The notes under the pieces: model-generated | Databases searched by the model: none | The model's input: the letters and a program-made list of their open reading frames with translations, nothing else | What the model was told of the DNA's origin: nothing | Shown here: in pieces, positions 5,206 through 9,142 of the stretch | Numbering within the stretch: the first letter of the stretch is position 1 | Layout: each line of letters starts with the position of its first letter | Translations under genes and position numbers: made by a program | Assembly (NCBI GenBank): GCA_002401545.1 | Contig: NVTJ01000022.1 | Coordinates: 18,956 to 28,097 of the forward strand | Length of the DNA stretch: 9,142 nucleotides | Reading direction: 5' to 3' | Source of the DNA: Alphaproteobacteria bacterium | GTDB taxonomy: Bacteria > Pseudomonadota > Alphaproteobacteria > Sphingomonadales > Emcibacteraceae

Positions 5206-6976
5206 CTAGGCGGGCATAAAGGCCACCTTTTTTGATCAGTTCCTCATGGGTGCCTATATTGATAATACAGCCCTGATCCATCACCACAATCCGGTCGGCC
5301 TTCAGCACGGTGGCAAGACGGTGGGCGATCACAAGTGTGGTTCTGTCCTGCATAAGCTTTTCCAATGCTTCCTGCACCTTTTTCTCACTTTCTGCATCCA
5401 GTGAAGAGGTGGCCTCATCCAGCAGCAGGATCGGCGCATCCCTGAGGATGGCACGGGCAATGGCAATCCGTTGACGCTGCCCCCCGGACAGGCGGCTGCC
5501 CCGCTCGCCCAGATAGGTTTTCATGCCGTCAGGAAGCCTGACAATAAATTCATCGGCGCGGGCGGCAACAGCAGCAGCCTGAACCATTTCATCACTGGCT
5601 GCCGGGTTGCCGTAACGGATATTTTCTTCCACACTGGTGGCAAAAATCACGCTTTCCTGAGGCACGATGGATATCCGTTTACGAACCTGTTCAGGATCAG
5701 CATCCCTGATATTCACCCCATCAATCAGAATTTCGCCGTCCTTTGGGTCATAGAAACGCTGAATCAGCTGAAAAACCGTGGATTTTCCCGCCCCCGAAGG
5801 CCCGACAACAGCCAGTTTCTCGCCCTTGGCCACCGAAAGGCTGAATTGATCAAGTGTTTTGTCTTTGGGCCTTGAAGGATAGCTGAATGTCACATTGCGG
5901 AATTCAATCCGGCCTTCATATTGTTCAGGCAGGGACACAGGGGTAGTCGGCGCCTTTATGTCAGCCTCGGTATTTATAATTTCCATGCAACGGCTTATGG
6001 CACCCGCAGCAAGCTGCAAGCCGCCATATACTTCACTCAAAGACCCGACGGCCCCCGCAACCATGGCGGCATACATGACAAAAGAAGCCAATTCTCCTCC
6101 GGTCATTTTTCCCGAGATCACATCGGAAGCCCCGATCCACAAGACAAAATCCATGGCGGCAAAAATCATCATGATAACAAGGCCGGTAAGCCAGGACCGC
6201 ACCTTGATACGGCGAATGGCCATATCAAAGGTTCCTTCCACAAAACCACTGAACCGCACCCTTTCCCGCCCCTCCTGAGTGAAGGACTGAATGGTCTGTA
6301 CAGCCCCAATGGTTTCATTGGCCACCGCACTGACCTCTGCGGTTTTATCCTGAGTCCGGGTTGACAGTTTACGGACTCTGCGGCCCAGAAAAATAATCGG
6401 GACAACGATTAACGGCACCACAAGCAGAACAAGCCCCAGCATCTTGGGGCTGGTCGCAGCCATAAAGATCAGACCCCCGGTCAGGGTTATAATATTGCGC
6501 AGGGCAATGGACAGGGTTGAGCCGACCGCCGTCTGTATAACGGTGGTATCGGTGGTCAGGCGTGAAATAATATCGCCGGTGAGATTTTTTTCAAAAAAGG
6601 TCGGGCTCAAACCAATGACATTGCCAAATACAGCCTGCCTGATATCCGCAACGACTCGTTCCCCAATCCACGAAACATAATAATGACGGGCGAAGGTCGC
6701 AATGGCGAGAACAAAGGCCACCGCCAGCAGTGCGGCAAAATAAATATTGATCAAATCCGTATTTTTTGCGGAAAACCCCTCGTCTATCATGCTGCGAAAC
6801 GCCAGGGGGATCAGCAACATGGCCCCTGAAGCGATGAGCAAGGCCACCAGTGCAGCGGCAAGAATTTTCTTGTACTGCGAAAGAAATCCCCATAACAATT
6901 TGATTTCGCTTGCTTTTTTACGGGGAGCAAAATCTTTCTCCGCCGTTGAAGCCTTTGTCGCTGTTGATCCTCGCAT
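5180..6976 (-). CDS. MsbA-related ABC exporter half-transporter
   Basis: A 598-residue fused permease and ATPase that should work as a homodimer, exporting a lipid, lipid-linked or drug-like substrate from the inner membrane. The N-terminal region holds six TM segments (about 38-60, 77-97, 152-173, 178-197, 264-283, 294-317). The ATPase (about 355-595) is complete: Walker A GPSGAGKST (392-400), Q-loop Gln440, signature LSGGQ (496-500), Walker B ILLLDE (516-521, catalytic Glu521) and H-loop His552. The GLSPTFFEKNLTGDIISRLTTD style of intracellular loop recalls the alphaproteobacterial MsbA-related subfamily; substrate not known. A longer reading from ATG 7081 is open but lacks an SD and would include the promoter. 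ATG 6976 has AGGA 4 nt upstream and gives the normal length. It converges on the motor operon and its C-terminal codons are duplicated downstream. Confidence 0.92.
   Translation of the reverse strand: MRGSTATKASTAEKDFAPRKKASEIKLLWGFLSQYKKILAAALVALLIASGAMLLIPLAFRSMIDEGFSAKNTDLINIYFAALLAVAFVLAIATFARHYYVSWIGERVVADIRQAVFGNVIGLSPTFFEKNLTGDIISRLTTDTTVIQTAVGSTLSIALRNIITLTGGLIFMAATSPKMLGLVLLVVPLIVVPIIFLGRRVRKLSTRTQDKTAEVSAVANETIGAVQTIQSFTQEGRERVRFSGFVEGTFDMAIRRIKVRSWLTGLVIMMIFAAMDFVLWIGASDVISGKMTGGELASFVMYAAMVAGAVGSLSEVYGGLQLAAGAISRCMEIINTEADIKAPTTPVSLPEQYEGRIEFRNVTFSYPSRPKDKTLDQFSLSVAKGEKLAVVGPSGAGKSTVFQLIQRFYDPKDGEILIDGVNIRDADPEQVRKRISIVPQESVIFATSVEENIRYGNPAASDEMVQAAAVAARADEFIVRLPDGMKTYLGERGSRLSGGQRQRIAIARAILRDAPILLLDEATSSLDAESEKKVQEALEKLMQDRTTLVIAHRLATVLKADRIVVMDQGCIINIGTHEELIKKGGLYARLAKLQFGDD
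5189..5206. repeat. 7-bp hairpin at the convergent gene junction
   Basis: GCCAAACTGAAGTTTGGC forms a perfect 7-bp stem with a 4-nt loop (TGAA on plus, TTCA on minus). It lies within the last codons of the exporter and 69 bp past the motor operon stop. No T-run follows on either strand, so it is not a canonical intrinsic terminator, but it could act as a bidirectional 3'-end structure. The outer repeat copy (5156-5173) has lost the pairing. Confidence 0.4.
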
Positions 6977-7011
6977 TGATTCCTGAACCCTTTCCGTTTT
7001 TGGTGATAAAG

Positions 7012-7040
7012 CATATAACAGGCCTCGCAGCCCACCACAA
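7012..7040 (-). promoter_or_regulatory. Candidate promoter of the ABC exporter
   Basis: On the minus strand TTGTGG (7040-7035) and TATATG (7017-7012) are separated by exactly 17 bp. Transcription would begin near 7005, about 29 nt before ATG 6976, which supports that start over ATG 7081. The match is moderate (three and four of six positions). Confidence 0.35.
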
Positions 7041-7071
7041 CGGCCATGGATCAAGAAAGTATAAACACCCC

Positions 7072-7100
7072 TTGCTTTCATAATAGGGGTTCGCTATATA
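7072..7100 (+). promoter_or_regulatory. Candidate promoter of rpmE
   Basis: TTGCTT (7072-7077) and TATATA (7095-7100) are separated by 17 bp, the latter within GCTATATAAG, similar to alphaproteobacterial -10 elements. The start would be near 7107, giving a short leader of about 26 nt that includes GGAG (7119-7122). It is divergent from and adjacent to the exporter promoter, so the 156-bp gap drives both genes. Confidence 0.45.
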
Positions 7101-7132
7101 AGCCCAATAATTTTTCGCGGAGAACAATAGCG

Positions 7133-7357
7133 ATGAAACAGAATATTCACCCGGACTATCACGAAATTAATGTACTGATGACGGACGGCAGCACCTACAA
7201 AACCTTTTCCACATGGGGCAAGGAAGGTGATACTATGACCCTGGAAATTGACCCGAAATCCCATCCGGCATGGACGGGCGGCAGCAAGAAAATTGCTGAT
7301 AAAGGACGTGTTGCCCAGTTCAACAAGCGTTTTGGCAATTTCAAACTGTCCAAATAA
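7133..7357 (+). CDS. rpmE: 50S ribosomal protein L31
   Basis: A 74-residue protein beginning MKQNIHPDYHEINVLM, with STWGKEGDTMTLEIDP, SHPAWTGG and a C-terminal RFNKRFGNF, all hallmarks of bacterial L31. L31 bridges the large subunit's central protuberance to the small subunit. It has no cysteine, so it is the zinc-free (C-minus) form usual in alphaproteobacteria rather than the CxxC form of E. coli RpmE. The start at 7133 is set by the conserved MK-IHPDYH opening and GGAG 10 nt upstream; an in-frame upstream extension from 7046 is not credible. It is monocistronic, divergent from the exporter, and its stop lies 33 bp from the convergent rcdA stop. Confidence 0.96.
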   Translation: MKQNIHPDYHEINVLMTDGSTYKTFSTWGKEGDTMTLEIDPKSHPAWTGGSKKIADKGRVAQFNKRFGNFKLSK

Positions 7358-7390
7358 GCTGCTATTATATAAATTTCAGATCAGGGGCGT

Positions 7391-7876
7391 TTATTCAGGC
7401 TTGTCCTGCCCCTGAATTCGGTTAAACATTTCATGAACCGGATTCGCAGTATCTTGGCCGCCATAAACCATTCGATCCATCCGGGCCACCTGCCGATAGA
7501 GGTTTTGGGCCTTATGCAGAAATATAATGAATTGTTTCGGCAAATTTCCTTTGCTGGTATCAACTCTGGCCAGACAAATATCCCCCGCCCCCAAGCGAAA
7601 TTTTGAAGACCCGGCCTGTTCTTTGGTAATTTCCCCGGTGGCAACCCCCTTTTGAACCAGAAACCAGGACATTACCTGCATCAGACAAGTGGACACCCGC
7701 ATACTTTCGCTGGCATAATAAACTTCTGTATCGGCCGTTAAACCGTGATTCCTGATCTGTTCATGTTCGCCCTCAAGATAACTGGCAACGGCCTGAGTGA
7801 GTGCCATCGCTTCCTGATATGATTTTTCCAGAAACCGGGAATCCAGCAAGGCCTCTTCATCAAGATCTTTCTGCAT
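7391..7876 (-). CDS. rcdA: DUF1465/RcdA-family protein, probable regulator of CtrA degradation
   Basis: A 161-residue soluble, mainly helical protein of the DUF1465 family, whose characterised member is Caulobacter RcdA. There, RcdA joins CpdR and PopA as an adaptor that delivers CtrA to ClpXP at the cell pole. Visible family features are the helix YYASESMRVSTCLMQVMSWF (53-72) followed by LVQKGV, and the later LPKQFIIFLHKAQNLYRQV (112-130) with RMDRMVYG. The C-terminus (140-161) is polar and probably disordered, as in RcdA, where it is needed for function. ATG 7876 lacks a strong SD; AAAGCGAG lies about 14 nt upstream. A near-consensus CtrA site sits in the upstream gap. Family membership is fairly sure; conservation of the adaptor role in this species is inferred. 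Confidence 0.8.
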   Translation of the reverse strand: MQKDLDEEALLDSRFLEKSYQEAMALTQAVASYLEGEHEQIRNHGLTADTEVYYASESMRVSTCLMQVMSWFLVQKGVATGEITKEQAGSSKFRLGAGDICLARVDTSKGNLPKQFIIFLHKAQNLYRQVARMDRMVYGGQDTANPVHEMFNRIQGQDKPE

Positions 7877-7926
7877 GGTATATTTATACTCGCTTTAAGT
7901 TCAACATGCATCCTAGAATGAATTCC

Positions 7927-7941
7927 TTAAAGGTGAGTTAC
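7927..7941. promoter_or_regulatory. Near-consensus CtrA site between rcdA and the oxidoreductase gene
   Basis: TTAA-AGGTGAG-TTAC matches seven of the eight fixed bases of TTAA-N7-TTAA. It is 51 bp upstream of the rcdA start and 78 bp upstream of the oxidoreductase start. As I recall, rcdA belongs to the CtrA regulon in Caulobacter, so a feedback site here would make sense. Near matches are common in AT-rich DNA, so it stays a candidate. Confidence 0.35.
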
Positions 7942-7959
7942 TTTTTCCCTTGATATTTT

Positions 7960-7976
7960 GTCATTTGTGGTCATTT
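7960..7976. repeat. Short direct repeat GTCATTT with 10-bp period
   Basis: GTCATTT occurs at 7960-7966 and 7970-7976, one helical turn apart, in the promoter region of the oxidoreductase gene. Such spacing suits a regulator contacting one face of the DNA. TTGATA (7950-7955), a good -35 candidate, lies just upstream, but no convincing -10 follows at normal spacing. Confidence 0.25.
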
Positions 7977-8018
7977 CTATGGCATAACCAAATAGACACC
8001 CAAAAAGAAAGCCATCCC

Positions 8019-9026
8019 ATGACGAATCTTATGCCAGAGTTTATGACAGCCATTGAAATTACCAGATTTGGCAATCCTGATGTCCTGAAACCCCGGCAAA
8101 TTCCCCTGCCACAAACAAAAGCCGGCGATGTGCTGGTCAAGGTTGCCGCAGCGGGCGTCAATCGCCCCGACATCATGCAAAGAACCGGCACCTACCCCGC
8201 ACCAAAAGGCGCGTCCGAAATACCGGGACTGGAAATATCCGGTGAGATCATTGAACTGGGGCCAGAGGTTTCAGGCTGGGCCATAGGGGATAAAATCTGT
8301 GGATTGGTGGCCGGCGGGGGCTACGCAGAATATTGTACCGTTCCGGCGACCCAATGCCTGCCTGTTCCACAAGGGCTTGACATGATAGAAGCCGCCGCCC
8401 TGCCGGAGACATTTTTTACGGTCTGGTCCAATGTCTTTGACCGTGGCGCTTTGAAAAAAGGGGAAGTCTTCATGGTTCACGGCGGTACTTCCGGCATTGG
8501 CACAACGGCCATTCAAATGGCCAAAGCATTTGGCGCCACCGTCATCACCACATCCGGTTCCGATGAAAAAGCGGCTTTCTGCGCAGAACTGGGCGCAGAT
8601 CTGTCCATAAATTACAAAAGTCAGGACTTTGCCGAGGAAGTGAAATCCTTCACCGGTGGCAAAGGGGTTGACGTTCTGCTGGATATGATCGCCGGCGACT
8701 ATATGAAACGGAATTTTATGGTTATGGCCGTTGAAGGCCGCATCGTCATGATTGCAGTCCTGCGCGGTCCGAAAATCAAAGCCAATATCCTGCCCATCAT
8801 GTTAAAACGCCTGACTTTTACCGGGTCCACCCTGCGGGCACGGGAAACAGAATTCAAAGCAGATATTGCACAAAATCTTAAAACCAACGTCTGGCCGCTC
8901 ATTGAACAGGGAAAAATAAAACCGGTTATCAGTAAAATATTTGCCCTCAAGGACGCCGCAAAAGCCCATACGTTTCTGGAAAGCGGTAAAAATATGGGTA
9001 AAACCATTCTTAGAGTGTCAGGATAA
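8019..9026 (+). CDS. NAD(P)H quinone oxidoreductase, PIG3/zeta-crystallin-like MDR family
   Basis: A 335-residue zinc-independent medium-chain dehydrogenase/reductase that probably transfers hydride from NADPH to quinones in the cytosol. An N-terminal GroES-like domain (about 10-130; AAAGVNRPDIMQR, IPGLEISGEI, GDKICGLVAGGGYAEY) is followed by a Rossmann domain with the VHGGTSGIGTTAIQMAK cofactor loop (153-169), AFGATVITTSGSDEKA (170-185), and the C-terminal VISKIFALKDAAKAH segment. It lacks the Cys/His set of the zinc alcohol dehydrogenases. ATG 8019 has purine-rich AAAAAGAAAG upstream. ATG 8043 would give the more usual MTAIEIT opening and is a real alternative; a TTG start at 7950 falls in the promoter and is unlikely. 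It is divergent from rcdA, with no visible pathway partner. Confidence 0.9.
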   Translation: MTNLMPEFMTAIEITRFGNPDVLKPRQIPLPQTKAGDVLVKVAAAGVNRPDIMQRTGTYPAPKGASEIPGLEISGEIIELGPEVSGWAIGDKICGLVAGGGYAEYCTVPATQCLPVPQGLDMIEAAALPETFFTVWSNVFDRGALKKGEVFMVHGGTSGIGTTAIQMAKAFGATVITTSGSDEKAAFCAELGADLSINYKSQDFAEEVKSFTGGKGVDVLLDMIAGDYMKRNFMVMAVEGRIVMIAVLRGPKIKANILPIMLKRLTFTGSTLRARETEFKADIAQNLKTNVWPLIEQGKIKPVISKIFALKDAAKAHTFLESGKNMGKTILRVSG

Positions 9027-9098
9027 TTCTCTGATTATACTTGAAACTTCAACTATATTGAGTTAACATGCCTCAGAGCCTCCACAGCGGATAGTCCC

Positions 9099-9142
9099 AT
9101 GCGCCTTTTTTCCTATAAAAACCGTCCGTTTCACCTTGGCCC
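9099..9142 (+). CDS. 5' end of an unidentified CDS (partial)
   Basis: ATG 9099 opens a frame that runs to the window end and reads MRLFSYKNRPFHLGP. CGGA lies about 8 nt upstream as a weak SD, and I found no in-frame start before it. The 72-bp gap after the oxidoreductase has no U-tract terminator, so the two genes may be cotranscribed. Fifteen residues are too few to name a family. Confidence 0.5.
   Translation, partial: MRLFSYKNRPFHLG

Noticed and set aside
6977..7081. 35-residue N-terminal extension of the ABC exporter from ATG 7081
   Set aside because: No SD, non-family sequence, and it overlaps the probable divergent promoters; ATG 6976 with AGGA gives the normal length.
7046..7132. N-terminal extension of L31 to 7046
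   Set aside because: L31 starts MK-IHPDYH in this class; the upstream codons overlap the promoter and exporter leader.
9041..9067. Hairpin-like AACTTCAA...TTGAGTT after the oxidoreductase as a terminator
   Set aside because: A/T-rich, bulged stem without a following U-run; too weak to call.
9068..9094. Eight-codon ORF (MPQSLHSG) upstream of the last gene
   Set aside because: No SD and no regulatory-peptide features such as repeated codons; likely chance.

Overview
The window reads as chromosomal DNA of a free-living, motile alphaproteobacterium with moderate GC content. The evidence is a cysteine-free alphaproteobacterial-type ribosomal protein L31, a DUF1465/RcdA protein (a family tied to the CtrA cell-cycle circuit), CtrA-type TTAA-N7-TTAA sites, and a PIG3-type quinone oxidoreductase. 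I cannot resolve the order or genus. There are no transposases, integrases, tRNAs or CRISPR arrays.

Layout. Positions 1-66 are the 3' tail of an unidentified plus-strand gene. Positions 67-441 are an AT-rich regulatory stretch. It holds a perfect FNR/FixK-type palindrome and a perfect CtrA box 22 bp apart in front of a chemoreceptor gene. On the other strand it holds a consensus extended -10, a consensus Shine-Dalgarno and a 19-codon hydrophobic ORF. Positions 442-2643 encode a methyl-accepting chemotaxis protein whose periplasmic sensor is an internal duplication (helical bimodular type). Positions 2752-5120 are a translationally coupled two-gene unit: a four-TM MotA/TolQ/ExbB-type proton channel with a long cytoplasmic tail, and a MotB/ZorB-like partner with one TM, a membrane aspartate, a roughly 165-residue predicted periplasmic coiled coil and a C-terminal OmpA-like peptidoglycan-binding domain. 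This uncharacterised ion-driven motor is the most interesting content.

Positions 5180-6976 (minus) encode an MsbA-related ABC exporter half-transporter that converges on the motor operon. The junction carries two fresh-looking micro-duplications: a 20-bp perfect tandem repeat over the end of the motor gene, and an in-frame repeat of the exporter's C-terminal LQFGDD codons beyond its stop. Divergent from the exporter is rpmE (7133-7357). It is followed by rcdA on the minus strand (7391-7876), then a divergent PIG3-family quinone oxidoreductase (8019-9026), then the first codons of another gene at 9099.

How they may work together. The chemoreceptor should feed a CheA/CheW array encoded elsewhere. 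CtrA-type sites in front of both the chemoreceptor gene and rcdA suggest cell-cycle-linked control of motility and of CtrA's own proteolysis, by inference. The motor pair resembles flagellar and Zorya stator modules, but no flagellar or Zorya effector genes are in view, so its task is unknown; envelope or peptidoglycan-coupled work next to an MsbA-like exporter is one possibility.
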